Below, one piece after another: positions 33,118 through 45,084 of a stretch of DNA of 64,000 nucleotides; positions within the stretch are counted from its first letter, which is position 1, and every line of letters starts with the position of its first letter. The notes below the pieces were generated by a model. It had not been told where the DNA came from. It ran no database searches and saw nothing but the letters and a program-made list of their open reading frames with translations. The stretch comes from Saccopteryx bilineata (lineage: Eukaryota; Chordata; Mammalia; Chiroptera; Emballonuridae), in the NCBI RefSeq assembly GCF_036850765.1, contig NC_089490.1, forward strand, positions 389,312,558 through 389,376,557, written 5' to 3'. The position numbers and the translations under genes were made by a program.

Positions 33118-33740
33118 TGTTTATTCATTAGAAAAGTATTTATTGAGTGCCTACTACAAGCCAGACAATAAACAAAACAGAAAAATTCTTGCTTTAATGA
33201 AAGTTACATTTTGGAGGGAGAAGAAGAATTCATAATAAAGAAATGACTTCAGGGCCCTGGCCAGTTGGCTCAGTGGTAGAGCACCGGCCCAGCATGTGGA
33301 AGACCCAGGTTCGATTCCTAGTTAGGGCACATAGAAGAAGCGCCCACCTGCTCTCCACCCTTCCCCCTCTTCTTTCTATCTCTCTCCTTCCCCTCCCGCA
33401 GCCAAGGCTCTATTGGAGCAAAGTTGGCCCATGCACTGAGGATGGCTTCATGGCATCTGCCTCAGGCGTTAGAATGGCTCCAGCTGCAACAGAGCAACTG
33501 TCCCATGACAAAGTATAGCTCCCTAGTGGGCATGCAAGGTGGATCCTGGTTGGGTGCATGCAGCAGTCTTTCTGCCTCCCCACTTCTCACTTCCAGAAAA
33601 ATACAAAAAAGAAAAAAAGAAGAAATTACTTCACCAGATAGCAGGTTAAATTATGAAATACAAGACAAGGAAGAAAAACAGAAAATGCAAAGGGTGATAC
33701 ATTGGTAATATTAAATAGGGTAGTCACCAAAAGGCTTTAC
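33118..33740 (+). repeat. Ancient mammal-wide repeat split by a SINE
   Basis: 'TATTTATTGAGTGCCTACTA' and 'GAAAGTTACATTTTGGAGGG' left of the SINE, 'AATATTAAATAGGGTAGTC' right of it, match one common old repeat in order. Class (L2 or other) not settled. Confidence 0.5.
33253..33618 (+). mobile_element. Family A SINE, older copy
   Basis: GCCCTGGCCAGTTGGCTCAG head, B box 'GGTTCGATTCCTAG', ends 'CTTCTCACTTCCAGAAAAAT'. Duplication AAGAAATGACTTCA / AAGAAATTACTTCA. Confidence 0.93.
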
Positions 33741-33744
33741 TGAA

Positions 33745-33875
33745 TTCCTATTTTACGGATGAGGAAACTGAGGCTCAGAAAAGTTAAATAACTTTCCCAC
33801 AGTCAACCAGCTAGTAAGAGGGGAGATGAAATTTGAATTCAATTGCCCTTGCTATTAAGCATATGGCCTCTCCCC
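33745..33875 (-). repeat. MIR, minus strand
   Basis: 'GGATGAGGAAACTGAGGCTC' followed by 'CAACCAGCTAGTAAGAGG' and 'TTTGAATTCAATTG' is the antisense MIR core. Confidence 0.75.
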
Positions 33876-34017
33876 AAATCAGTAATAAATTCAGTTATAA
33901 AGGTTTGCTTTACGAGATTTCTTTAAAGATTGCACTGGCACTTTTAATCTCTCAAAGGAGTTTAGGAATAATTTTCTATTTTAGTATTTGAGGTCTTATT
34001 TCATATCCACATTAACT

Positions 34018-34220
34018 TTATTTTTTAAGAGAGAGAGACAAAGAGAGAGAGGAAGAGAGAGAGATAAGAAGCATCAACTTGTAGTTTGGCACTTTAAGTT
34101 GTTTGTTGATTGCTTCACCTATGTGCCTTGACTGGGTGGCTCAACCCAGCGACATCAGGGGTTTCAAACCTAGGACCTCAGTGTCCACTCTATCCACTGA
34201 GCCACCACTGGTCAGGCACC
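34018..34220 (-). mobile_element. Family B SINE with large internal deletion, minus strand
   Basis: T/GA start, 'AAGCATCAACTTGTAGTTTG', 'GTTTCAAACCTAGGACCTC', end 'CCACCACTGGTCAGGC'; only about 200 bp. Duplication ATCCACATTAACT / ATCCATATCAACT. Confidence 0.88.
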
Positions 34221-34233
34221 ATCCATATCAACT

Positions 34234-36441
34234 ATTACAAAGGGGTAGTGAATGGCCTAAAATCTCCGGTTTGACAGCATGTTGTTTAAAAAGGTTAAAG
34301 AGATCAAATTGATAATTAGCCCAGATGGTCAAGACACTTCATAAAGACATCTAGCCTGTGAGAAGACCATGCACAAAACCCTGGACAAAGTCCTATTTCC
34401 TCCTTACTGCTGTTTTGAGTGCCTCCAGTTCATTAATAAGTATTTATTTTCCATCCAAAGGGTGCCAAGCACAACTCCAATGTATTTTAGCGACTCTTTT
34501 TATTAAGATGAGAGTGCATCCTTCTCAGCCACCTGAGCCTGGCTCTTAGCATTGAGGTGTTCCTGTCTCAGGGACATGGAAAGTTGGCAGTCCCAGCTTG
34601 TCTCAAGTATGTCACGGACTGTAAATAACCTGGGTGCTTAGGCATATCTCTACTTTTATTCCTTCTGAGTTCAGGTAATATCCTTTTCAAAGGAAGTTAG
34701 AGTGCTTTATCATTTTTTCCTACTTAATCCCTGGAAGGAGCATGGAGGTAAGCACCACATCCTTACCTGTCAAGTGGACAAAGAGACACTATGACTCACT
34801 CAAATTACCCAGTGAATTACTGAAGGAGCCTGATGACAACAGCCTGATTATCAACTTCTAGTTCAGCTTCCAACATACAAGATCAGTAGTTCTCAATCTT
34901 TTTGTATTTATAACATACATATTTGGGTACTAGGGTTTTTTTAATGTAAGTACATTTGAAGGGATAAAAAGACTCAAAATAACAGTCAAGACAGCAATAA
35001 TAAAAATGCAGGCACTATTATAATAAGACAACATCTCACAGTGCCTATCTGGTGGCCTTTGGGACTGTGTCAGCGAACAGAAATGTTCTCCCTGGCTCAC
35101 TGTTCACTCAGCAACTCAGCTGGCTAACTTCTCATATACTTAGGACACAAAGCCTCTTACCTCTTACTCCTACCACTTGTATCCTACTCTAGAACACAAT
35201 GTGTGACTTCCTCAGCCCCAAAGTCAATCTGATACTGCAATAACAATTACAGCAAAATTGCATTTTACACACTGATCAAAACTTGGTGGCATACCAGTGA
35301 GCTAAGTTACGTAAAAAAAGTCAGCCTTCAGGAAAGCAAAGCTGCCTTAACTAAGAGGTGAACTAGAATTTAGCGGTTAATACTTTAATGCAAAATAACC
35401 AGGAAATAAGCAACTGACAAGCAGTGCCAAAGACATTCATTAAGGACTATATCCTCCTGTATCACATCAGAATGACAGTTTCTTTGAAAGCCAGGAAGAG
35501 AAAACCAACCTCATCTAAGAAGCCAACATTGGAAAGACACTGCACTTCCCCAGAAAAGCTTGTTGAGGAAAGGTTCTTTAAATCTGTTTTGAGTGAGAAA
35601 CTTTGGGTGTGGTTAAGAGGCACAAGGAAAGTTAAAGAAGTGATCACTTGCATTTTTCTTAACACATTTCTCTGATGTCTATTGACATCTTTGGGTAAAG
35701 CCTTGTAATAGAACAAAGTTAATTATTTTCCTGCTGCTTGTGGGGGAAACTGACTGTGATGTAGTCATCAGGGATAAAGAATCAGATTAAGTCTAGGACT
35801 TTTGGATACAGAGTAATAACAGTAATTCAAATTACTGTAAAGTATAAAAATAGTATTTGAATTTGGAAGGATCCTTCAATTTTTCTATTAAAAATTTCCA
35901 GCATTTTGTGTAGGACCTAGCACACAGTAGCAATCAAGAAGTACATTTCACTGATTTTATTACATATAAACTTGAAAACAGGACAAATATTATCCAACTG
36001 CATCGCACTGAATGCTATAGTAAAATTGGTTAAGTTTGGAATTTTTCCTGGTTAATTTCATAATGAAGTTAGTAAATATTAGAACTAGTGGAGGACCTAG
36101 TTTCCAATGACTAGGGAGTAAAAGCACAAGTAAGTGGTGTGAGTTATAAAATCTATACAAACAGAATATATTTGTACACTTCTTGAATACAAACAGAAAC
36201 CCTAATTTTTACCTCAAATTGCACCCTTTGTGCTAACACAGCTATACTATCTTCTGGACAAAGGGTGGAGGGAACCTACAAAGGTACTCACTGCAGATTT
36301 TCCCTGTGGCTAGCAGATAGAGGATTAGGCTCAAGGAGAAACACAGTACTGGTCTAGGGAGGACATATAATCCCTATCTACTTTCTTCTAAGGAGATGCT
36401 GAGCATGGACTTTCAAGTCAGAAAGATGAAAAGAACAAGTC
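34234..36441. other. Repeat-poor intron block
   Basis: About 2.2 kb without SINE or L1 recognised. A hAT-like left end 'CAGTAGTTCTCAATC' occurs at about 34886 but no matching right end was found. Confidence 0.45.
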
Positions 36442-36456
36442 AAGAAAGTTGGAAGA

Positions 36457-36817
36457 GGCCCTGGCCGGTTGGCTCAGTGGTAGAGTGTTGGCCTGGCGTG
36501 CAGGAGTCCTGGGTTCGATTCCCGGCCAGGGCACACAGGAGAAGCGCCCATCTGCTTCTCCACCCCTCCCTCTCTCCTTCCTCTCTGTCTCTCTCTTCCC
36601 CTCCCGCAGCCAAGGCTCCATTGGAGCAAAGTTGGCCCGGGCACTGAGGATGGCTCTGTGGCCTCTGCCTCAGGCGCTAGAATGGCTCTGATTGCGGCAG
36701 AGTGACGTCCCAAGATGGGCAGAGCATTGCCCCCTGGTGGGCATGCCAGGTGGATCCCGGTCTGGCTCATGCAGGAGTCTGTCTGACTGCCTCCCCGTTT
36801 CCAGCTTCGGGGGGGGG
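36457..36817 (+). mobile_element. Family A SINE with a G-run in place of its A-tail
   Basis: Canonical head and body without the 20-bp duplication. The element ends 'TTTCCAGCTTCGGGGGGGG' directly before its duplication, with no poly(A). Flanks AAGAAAGTTGGAAGA (36442-36456) and AAGAAAGCTGGAAGA (36818-36832). Confidence 0.95.
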
Positions 36818-37062
36818 AAGAAAGCTGGAAGACAAGCAACGTAGTGTACAGTTAAAAAATAGAAATTTTAAGGGCAGATTGAGAAGGGTCCACAGGTATC
36901 TACATTACAGCAGGAGAAGGATGACTATACTATGTTCCCTTAGGATCAACCTGGGTACCTGGAGAGGAGAAAATAAGAGAGATGGATTGAACACTTTTTT
37001 AAATGGAAAAGAAGTCCATTTAAAATCAATTAAAATTTGTAGTTATCAACAACAAAACATTA

Positions 37063-37400
37063 GCCTGACCAGGCAGTGGCGCAGTGGATAGAGCATTGGA
37101 CTGGGATGCGGAGGACCCAGGTTTGAGACCCAGAGGTCACCAGCTTGAGCGCAGGATCATCTGGCTTAAGCAAAGCTCACCAACTTGGACCCAAGGTTGC
37201 TGGCTCGAGCAAGGGGTTACTCGGTCCGCTGAAGGCCCGCGGTCATAGCACATATGAGAAAGCAATCAATGAACAACTAAGGTGTTGCAATGAAAAACTG
37301 ATGATTGAGACTTCTCATCTTTCTCTGTTCCTGTCTGTCTGTCCCTATCTATCCCTCTCTCTGACTTTCTCTCTGTCTCTGTAAAAAACAAAACAAAAAA
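37063..37400 (+). mobile_element. Family B SINE
   Basis: GCCTGACCAGGCAGTGGCGC head, complete body, tail A(CAAAA)n. Perfect duplication CAACAAAACATTA (37050-37062, 37401-37413). Confidence 0.95.
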
Positions 37401-37413
37401 CAACAAAACATTA

Positions 37414-38411
37414 AATTAAATAAATAAAAAGTACTGTATGTCCCTCTGAAAGTAGAATAGTAACCACCTAACTTTAAACCCTAGTCAACCTAGCTGGCAG
37501 ACAGCCTCTAGGGCCCACGTTAGGTATAATTTGGAATAAAAATGATTAATCATGATTAAAAGAAGAATGCAAACCTTTGATTTCTTGCGAGAAATCAGAG
37601 GTTTAGGTGACTTCTTGATATTTCCTAAGGTTTTAACATTTAAGAACATCAAAGCCAAAGGAGAACATATAGCTAAATATTCAACAGTTTACTGTGCAGG
37701 TCCCAGGATGAAAAAGGAACAGAGAAGCAAGCACTTCCTTAGAAGTAGACTGGACCTTAATCTCACTGGACCTTAGTCTACAGTAGTCTTTGACTGAGTT
37801 TGTATATGCGCACAAGAAATCCCTGCCATCGCATGCTGCCCCATGAAGGACGGGAAAAGGGAAAGCATAGGAAGAGCTCTGAGGATAATTCAATTTGTCA
37901 AAATTAGAAGGTTTAAGGACTCAAGAGTCCAACATCCCCCCCCCCCGTTAAAGATGGGGCCCGAGGCCATTTCCAGTTATACACCCCACACAAATGTCAT
38001 GAGTCATATTAAATAGTAAAATGTAAAACTGTCAAAGTGCAGCCAATATTGCTCAGCTCTTGATATAAGAATCCTGTAATTTCTTGCCATAAACTTTTCA
38101 CTCTTATTTTAAGGTCACTGATCTGGAGAGAGGTGGAATATAAAACTGTTGCATTCAAAGTAAGAAAGGCAAAAAAGACAGGCATATTTAAATTAAGGAT
38201 ATCCAAAAATACCAAGACTAAGATTATTTTTTTTTCAGGCTTTCTAAATTCTCAACACCTTTTCTTTAGATGTCAAAAAAGATCAGGCTTTTTCCATAGC
38301 TGTCTAAGCCTTTCAGACAAAAGTCCCTCTCCCACATAGGATAGTAACTAATGACAAAAAGGAAAAGGTAGACAACTCCACTTGGTGCCTGAAACAAAGG
38401 CTAATAAGTCT
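37414..38411. other. Intron sequence, no recognised feature
   Basis: A C10 run lies at about 37937. Otherwise nothing identifiable. Confidence 0.45.
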
Positions 38412-38560
38412 GCCCTGGCTGGATAGCCGGGTTGGTTAAAGCACTGTTTCAAAGCACAGAGGTTGCTGCTGCCAATTTGATCCCCGGTCACGACACATAA
38501 AAGATCAATGTTCATGTCTCTCTCGCTCTCTCTGCCTTCCTCTCTCTAAAATAAAAAAAA
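38412..38560 (+). mobile_element. tRNA-SINE family C
   Basis: 'GCCCTGGCTGGATAGCCGGG', 'AATTTGATCCCCGGTCACG', 'AAGATCAATGTTCATGTC', tail 'CTAAAATAAAAAAAA'. Confidence 0.85.
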
Positions 38561-38562
38561 TG

Positions 38563-38935
38563 GCCTGACCAGGTGGTGGCACAATGGATAGAGTGTCAAA
38601 CCTGGGATGCTGAGGACCCAGGTTCAAAACTCTGAGGTCACCGGTTTGAGCGCGGGCTCACCAGCTTGAGCACAGGATCACTAGCTTGAGCATGGGATAA
38701 TAGACATGACCCTATGGTTGCTGGCTTGAAGCCCAAGGTCGCTGGCTTGAGCAAGGGGTCACTGGCTCACCTGATGCACCTCCCCCCCATCAAGACACAT
38801 ATGAGAAAGCAATCAATGAACAACTGAAGTGCTACAACTAAGAATTGATGCTTCTCATCTCTCTCTCTTCCTGCCTACCCCCACCCCATCTGCCTGCTTA
38901 AAAAAAATTAAAATCAATAAAATAAACATAAAAAA
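38563..38935 (+). mobile_element. Family B SINE joined to a family C SINE
   Basis: GCCTGACCAGGTGGTGGCAC head starts two bases after the A-tail of the previous SINE. Long body, tail 'AAAATCAATAAAATAAACAT'. Confidence 0.9.
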
Positions 38936-39384
38936 TAGCAAAAAATTCATGCTAACAGAAACTAAAACACAGATTACCAGGTAATAATGGTAGAAAGGAA
39001 CAAAAAGTATACTAGGAAATTGAGGGAAATAAATAGCCAGCCAGACTTTCCTTCTACTTATAATCTCCAAATTATGGCCAAATCCTGTTACTTCCACCCA
39101 AGGGTAGCTTTAGAAATTCTATAAATGTGCCTTACGGTTGACAGTTTAATGGGTGGGCGTGGGGACAGGTAGGGTCTTAAAGCTGTCAGCAGAGCAAGCT
39201 CACTGTTTTCACTTGGATGGTATATTTTTAGGGATGGCCTGGGTTGGATAATAGTGGTAGAGAAGTATCTAAATATTCCAAACTAACAATTGGTCGGTGC
39301 TGGCTTTTATCCCACAGGACCTCCAAATTCTTCCTACGTAAGACAAAGATTAGAACAGCTGAAACCTCTTCAGAGCATGTGTCC

Positions 39385-39504
39385 TTTTTTTTCTTGAGAG
39401 AGACAGGAACATCAAGCCGCTCCTATGCCCTGAATAGGGAATCAAACGGGCAACCTCTGCACTCTGGGATGACACTCCAACCAATTAAGAAATCTGGCCA
39501 GGGC
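39385..39504 (-). mobile_element. tRNA-SINE family C, minus strand
   Basis: T8, 'GAGAGAGACAGGAACATCAA', 'GGAATCAAACGGGCAACCTC', end 'TCTGGCCAGGGC'. Duplication CAGAGCATGTGT / CAGAGCAGGTGT. Confidence 0.88.
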
Positions 39505-39516
39505 CAGAGCAGGTGT

Positions 39517-41282
39517 TCTTAAGCTGTCCTTGTAGTCTCTCCACTGAGAACATGGGAATGGAATAACTGGGTGTTCAGAAGTAACTTATTTCAGCTTTGC
39601 ATTGGTTTTTCAGTTTTAACTAGTTTACCTTATAAGCAATATAAGGTTTTACCACTCCCCCCCAGTCACCTCACTTCAGCAGAACCAATGAAAATATTTA
39701 GACCAAGAAACACTTTGTGGGTTTTATAAGCTCTCAATTCACTCCTATGTTAGCTGTATTCATTCTGCCTTAAAGAAAGTCAAGTTCAAATTCTGTGACC
39801 CATGACAGATAAAGCTAAATGGAGGACAGGAAGGGAAGACAAGGAGCAAAGGCGAAAAAAGGATATTGGCTAAATCTTATTACCACACACTCTAAAACTC
39901 TTATCAAGCAACAAAAGGTAAGCTCTAGTTTTATTTGGGGATATTCTCTGCCTGTTTAGATTAAACAGTCTGTACATTTCCATTCTTGGTACCCTTCTTT
40001 CTTCCCAAGGCACACACCTCTGCTCAACCTCCTCTTGGGAGTGGAATCTACATTTCCCACATCCCAGGCTCAGCTGAACAGGTCCCTTCTCTTCAGTTTC
40101 CAGTAGCAAACATGGCCAAACACACATTTCTAGCTGTGGCAGCAGCTCCTTTCTGCCTCATAGTCATTTCATAAATCTTGGCTAAGCTTCAAAGCAGGAC
40201 AAAGAGATGTTTAATAAGCACACTAACCCACTGGGTGCCAGGCTGAGTTGGATGGCAAGGTTCTCATCAAAGCCAGTTTAAATCTCCAATAATAAGTACA
40301 CGTCATTCTTGTACACAGGCTATCATATTTTGAATACAACTGCGCAGTGCAAAACCCAGGGCACAACAGCAGAGCCTGCATCCCACCAGTCACTGAGATG
40401 GCTGTGAAAGAACATCAAGGAAGTCCTAAAAGAATGACTGGTGATTATTAAGTTTGTCTCTTTGTATCCTGAGGCCCACCCATGCATTTGCATGTGGAGC
40501 CCATGAAATAGTTTTTAACCAATCTCATCAATAAGGCCAAGCAAAACCAAAGTCCTATGTTTGAGAAGAACTGAAGTCTAGTTTCTCCCAACCACTGGTG
40601 TAAAAAATCATAGCATTCCACAAAGACCCTTGACTTATTTTCAGGAGATTTTCTTCCAAGTTAAAGGAGCTGCGGATTTTAAATTATGCTATAGGTACAG
40701 GTTTACTTACAGCCAATGCAGTAAGTGCTTGCAGTTAATTCTGTCAGTTTTACTTACATAGAAACCCATGTGGCCCCAGGGGGTCCAACCACCCACAGAG
40801 CTCTTCTGCACATCATTTTACCCTCCAGCACATAGAAATAGAGAACTACATCCCAGAAATCACCCAGAGAAAGGGAAAAGTTAGGCTATGTGTAGAAAAT
40901 CAGGATCCAGCTTCGAATTTGGATGTAATTCCTAAATGTGTATCTCTGAATAATCCAAATAATAATCTATGCTATTTCTCTGAAGTTCTAAACCTATACT
41001 GAAATTTTCCCTTCGTGTATATGTAAGGGCACTTTTAAAAAGCTATTTGTTTAGAGTGCGCTACCAGGCTACTCCAGATCTCAAAAATCTACTCAGTTAC
41101 AATGTAAATGGAGACTAGAAAAGAACTTGTGCATTGGGATTTGACCTATTTTGTTTGTCTTTGGAGCCTAAGACACTATGTAAAAAAGCACAAATTAGCT
41201 TAGTGGTGATTAGAAAAGAAACAAGGCATCCCAGTTGAGGCCAACCAGCCTGCCAACTGCCAGATATGTGTGTGGTTATTAT
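39517..41282. other. Repeat-poor intron block
   Basis: About 1.8 kb in which I recognise no mobile element. Candidate location for conserved noncoding sequence, but nothing specific is claimed. Confidence 0.45.
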
Positions 41283-42045
41283 TAGTTTAGTATTAGTTTT
41301 CTATGGTTACCATAACAAGTTACCACAAATTTAGTGGCTTAACATAAATTCACTAGCATTCAGTTGCACAGGACATAAGTCCAACCCGATCTCAAGGAGT
41401 TAAAATCAAGATAGCGGCAGGGCTTTCTGGAGGTTCCAGGGGAGAATCTGTTTCCTTGCTTATTTGGGTTGTCAGCAGAATTCAGTTCTTTACAGTTGTA
41501 GGATTGAGGCCCTCACTTCCTTGTGGGCTGTTAGCTGAGGATCATTCCCACCTTCTATCACTGCATCTCTCTCTCTCTTTATAAAAATTTTCCACTGACT
41601 TGAGAGAGGGAGGAAGGGAGAGAGAAAGAGGAAAGGGGTGTGGGGGAGGGAGAGAGGGGAGAGAGAGAGAGAGAGAGAAAGAGAAGTAACTCATTGTTCC
41701 ACTTAGTTATTCCATTTAGTTGTATATGCATTGATTGCTTCTCATATGTGCACTGACCAGAGGATGAACCCATGACTTCAGGATGACACTGTAGCCACTG
41801 AACCAACTGTCCAGGGCCTCACTGCATCTCTGACTGATCCTTCTGCCCTTTTCCTCTACTCTTAAGGGCTCATGTGATTACACTGGTAAAAGTCTACCCA
41901 GATAATTCAGGATGAGCTCCCAACTTCAAAATTTGTAATCTTAATCACACCTGCAAAATTCCTTTTGCCACAAAAAAATAACATATTGACAGATTACAGA
42001 GATTAGTATGTGAAGCTCTTGGGCAGGCCATTCTTCTGCCTACTA
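41283..42045 (-). mobile_element. MaLR-type LTR (MLT1/MST-like), minus strand, split by a SINE
   Basis: 'TTAGTTTTCTATGGTTACCA', 'TTGATTACACTGG'-like 'CATGTGATTACACTGG', 'CACACCTGCAAAATTCCTTT' and 'GGCCATTCTTCTGCCTACTA' follow old ERVL-MaLR LTRs in antisense. Subfamily not settled. Confidence 0.6.
41571..41819 (-). mobile_element. tRNA-SINE family D, minus strand, in the LTR
   Basis: GA-rich start, 'ATTCCATTTAGTTGTATATG', 'GATTGCTTCTCATATGTGC', end 'CCAACTGTCCAGGGC'. Perfect duplication CACTGCATCTCT (41559-41570, 41820-41831). Confidence 0.92.
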
Positions 42046-42222
42046 TTCCAGCTGAGACCATCCACACCCAGTCAAGCCATCAACTGACCACAGAGAGCAG
42101 CCAAGTTGACCCAGACCACATGAACTTTACATTGGACTCACAGAATTGGGGGAAACAATACTACTATAGGCCAGTAAATGTGTGGGTGTTTTGTGAGGCG
42201 ACAAAAACTAACTAATACAATG
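42046..42222 (+). mobile_element. MLT1-type LTR 3' end
   Basis: 'AGCTGAGACCATCCACACCC' to 'ACAAAAACTAACTAATACAA' matches the 3' part of MLT1-type LTRs on the plus strand, next to the antisense LTR piece. Confidence 0.6.
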
Positions 42223-42486
42223 GCCAAGGCCACGCCACTTCCAAGAGTTTGTGAAACTCTCAACCTAATAACATGGACCTTTTTCTCCTTCTCTGCTCTC
42301 AGTGAGGTCACTAGCAGTTTTCTGCTTTCTGAATCATAAAACAAAACAATTAAATTCGTTTTATTTCTTCTTCCAGTCCAGACTGAGAGGTCGTTGCTAA
42401 AATTTAACAAAAGTCAGCCTTACTATTTCAATAGAACCACAGGAAAGTAATGATACGACTGGGAGCTACATACAGGAAAAATATAC

Positions 42487-42598
42487 ATACAGCAAAAGTC
42501 AGTTTACAGTTCATACGGATAATACAATAATAGTAATACAAGAATAAACTGTGTTTCATGTGCTCACATCTGTAAACTGATTTTTGCTCCACCCTGTA
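42487..42598. mobile_element. Mariner-type MITE
   Basis: Right end '...AAACTGATTTTTGCTCCACCCTGTA'; left end 'ACAGCAAAAGTCAGTTTACAG' is its inverse with seven bases (GGTGGAG) missing. About 110 bp, flanked by TA. AT-rich middle. Matches in type the short mariner elements with a 'CAGGGTGGGGCAAAAGTA' terminus. Confidence 0.75.
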
Positions 42599-42610
42599 TA
42601 TATCCTAGAA

Positions 42611-43260
42611 GTCTTAGGGAAAGATAGGAAGGAAAGGCCATCTTTTGATGGAGCAAAAGGTGCAAATGGAAGAAAGAAATTTCACTGCTACCTAACCCAT
42701 TTCTCCTCTATGATAAAGACCAATGAAGGCTTTAGGGGACAGCCTATAAGCAAGGGTCTTTAACCCTTCATTAGCTAAATACATTTTCTCAAATGGGATC
42801 TCCCTAAGATTTGCTGACACTTAAAGGTCTGGAACACTTCAGTAGAAGGAAAATGCCAAAATGCCAATAGCAAGTTAATGACCTGTTGGTGCTTTTGGCT
42901 GACTTCCCTGTGCCTGGGTCTTGCCTGTTAATTCAATGCTATTCAGATTCCATCTCAAAAAACAAACAAGGATGGAGACCAGAGGCCTGCCTTCCCCAGA
43001 CTTATCAGAGCAACACAGTGCAATTATACCCAAACAGCTTTGTTTGGAATGTAATCACCGCCCAAGCCTTCTTCCCAATAGGATGGCAACAGTGTAATTA
43101 CCTCTTCAGGATTCATTGTTTGGGAATGTAATTCTTTTATAGGGCCTTCTTTCTAGGGGAAAGAAGCTGCAACAAGAATATAAAGGAATTTGTAGTCGCC
43201 TTCCCAGTAGCAGTCTTATAAGCTGAACAAATGATTTTTGCTTTTCTTAAAAGTAAAGCC
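42611..43260. other. Intron sequence with a candidate conserved block
   Basis: 43010-43140 is free of repeats and has homeodomain-like TAATTA/TAATC motifs ('GTAATTACC', 'GTAATCACC'). No gene recognised. Confidence 0.4.
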
Positions 43261-43638
43261 GGCCCTGGCCGGTTGGCTCAGCGGTAGAGTGTTGGCCTGG
43301 CATGCAGAAGTCCTGGGTTTGATTCCCGGCCAGGGCACACAGGAGAGGCACCCATCTGCTTCTCCACCCCTCCCCCTCTCCTTCCTCTCTGTCTCTCTCT
43401 TCCCTTCCCGCAGCCAAGGCTCCACTGGGGCAAAAGATGGCCCAGGCGCTGGGGATGGCTCCTTAGCCTCTGCCCCAGGCGCTAGAATGGCTCTGGTCGC
43501 GACAGAGCGACGCCCCGGATGGGCAGAGCATCGCCCCCTGGTGGGCGTGCCGGGTGGATCCCGGTCGGGTGCATGCGGGAGTCTGTCTGACTGCCTCCCC
43601 GTTTCCAGCTTCAGAAAAATAAAAAAAAATAAAAATAA
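43261..43638 (+). mobile_element. Family A SINE
   Basis: Canonical; single 'GCATCGCCCCCTGGTGGGC' unit; tail 'CAGCTTCAGAAAAATAA' then A/T-rich. Duplication AAAAGTAAAGCC on both sides. Gives a spurious 178-codon frame. Confidence 0.95.
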
Positions 43639-43739
43639 AAAAGTAAAGCCAGAGTTTAAATTTCAGCATCTTCTACCAACAAGGAATCAACCACAGCCTA
43701 TGAGGACTCTGTTTGAAAAGTACCAATTTAAAGGTATAC

Positions 43740-43925
43740 TCCTTGAATTCAAGTCCTACTCTGTCAAGTACTAGCTGTGGTCTTGGACAAATTATTTCAT
43801 CTCTCTATGCCTCAGTTTCCTCATTTGTAAAAATTAGTAATAAGGGGACATCACTAGAATGTTGTGAAGATTAAATGAATTATATGAGACATGATTAGAA
43901 AAGGACTTGGTATAGTAAATGCTCT
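43740..43925 (+). repeat. MIR
   Basis: 'TTCAAGTCCTACTCTGTCAA', 'CTCAGTTTCCTCATTTGTAA', 'GTTGTGAAGATTAAATGAAT' follow the MIR consensus. Confidence 0.85.
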
Positions 43926-44673
43926 TGGGTTTTTGGATTTTTTTTTTTTTAAAGCACATTAGAAGCATCATATTCCATAGCCACTGCATTTTACAAATGT
44001 GACCTAACACTAGTTCATGGTCAAATCTAAGCTTGGGTTAGCATGATGTTTCTTTCCACAACCCCTTTTACCAGTTCAGCACAAGGGGCAATGTTTTGGA
44101 TAACTTTAAATGCAGCTATAGCACTGTCACAGCCTCTGAGCTATATGCTTAGGTAAAACTCTATTCCAATAGGCAGGAGTGACTATGAATATTTCCATGT
44201 CAGTCCTATCATGTTACTAGTCTAAAGGAAACTACAATAAAGAGATCTGTGACATCTTTCTGTTGAGAAAATTAGCAAGCATTACCAAAAGTAGCCATTG
44301 GCAATATGGCAGATTCAGGAGAAAATTCATCTTGCTAGCCAGATTTATATATGAAAATAAATTATTTATTTTCCTCATATAGCATGTAGGCAACAGCATA
44401 TCCCACGTCGCTGAATATCCTTGTTTCCACTGGGAGCTTCAACTCTTTACCTCCTGTCCAGCTTTTCTTCTATTCCTTTCTAGTCTAGACCAGTTTAATT
44501 CTCTGTTTAGGAAAGAGAGTTTTTTAGCTTATGTTTCACCAGCCATGAGCCACAAGAGTAAAAATCCTGAGTTTGTTTGCTAGGCAGCCCCAAAGAACAC
44601 AGCCCACAGCTCAAGTTAGTGGGAGTGACCTGGAGCTCCTTCTACACGGCACATAGCCAGTGAGCTGGACTTT

Positions 44674-45070
44674 TTTTTTTTTTTTTTTTTTTTTTCCTGA
44701 AGCTGGAAACAGGGAGAGACAGTCAGACAGACTCCCGCATGCGCCCGACCGGGATCCACCCGGCACGCCCACCAGGGGCGACGCTCTGCCCACCAGGGGG
44801 CGATGCTCTGCCCATCCTGGGCGTCGCCATGTTGCGACCAGAGCCACTCTAGCACCTGAGGCAGAGGCCACAGAGCCATCCCCAGCGCCCGGGCATCTTT
44901 GCTCCAATGGAGCCTTGGCTGCGGGAGGGGAAGAGAGAGACAGAGAGGAAAGCGTGGCGGAGGGGTGGAGAAGCAAATGGGCGCTTCTCCTATGTGCCCT
45001 GGCTGGGAATCGAACCCGGGTCCTCCGCACGCTAGGCCGACGCTCTACCGCTAAGCCAACCGGCCAGGGC
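44674..45070 (-). mobile_element. Family A SINE, minus strand, young
   Basis: T26, near consensus body with the duplicated 'GCTCTGCCCACCAGGGG' unit, intact B box and head. Perfect duplication TGAGCTGGACTTTT (44660-44673, 45071-45084). Very similar to the copy at 17521-17943. Confidence 0.96.
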
Positions 45071-45084
45071 TGAGCTGGACTTTT

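Noticed and set aside
34886..34980. hAT-like left end 'CAGTAGTTCTCAATC'
   Set aside because: No matching right end or 8-bp duplication found nearby.
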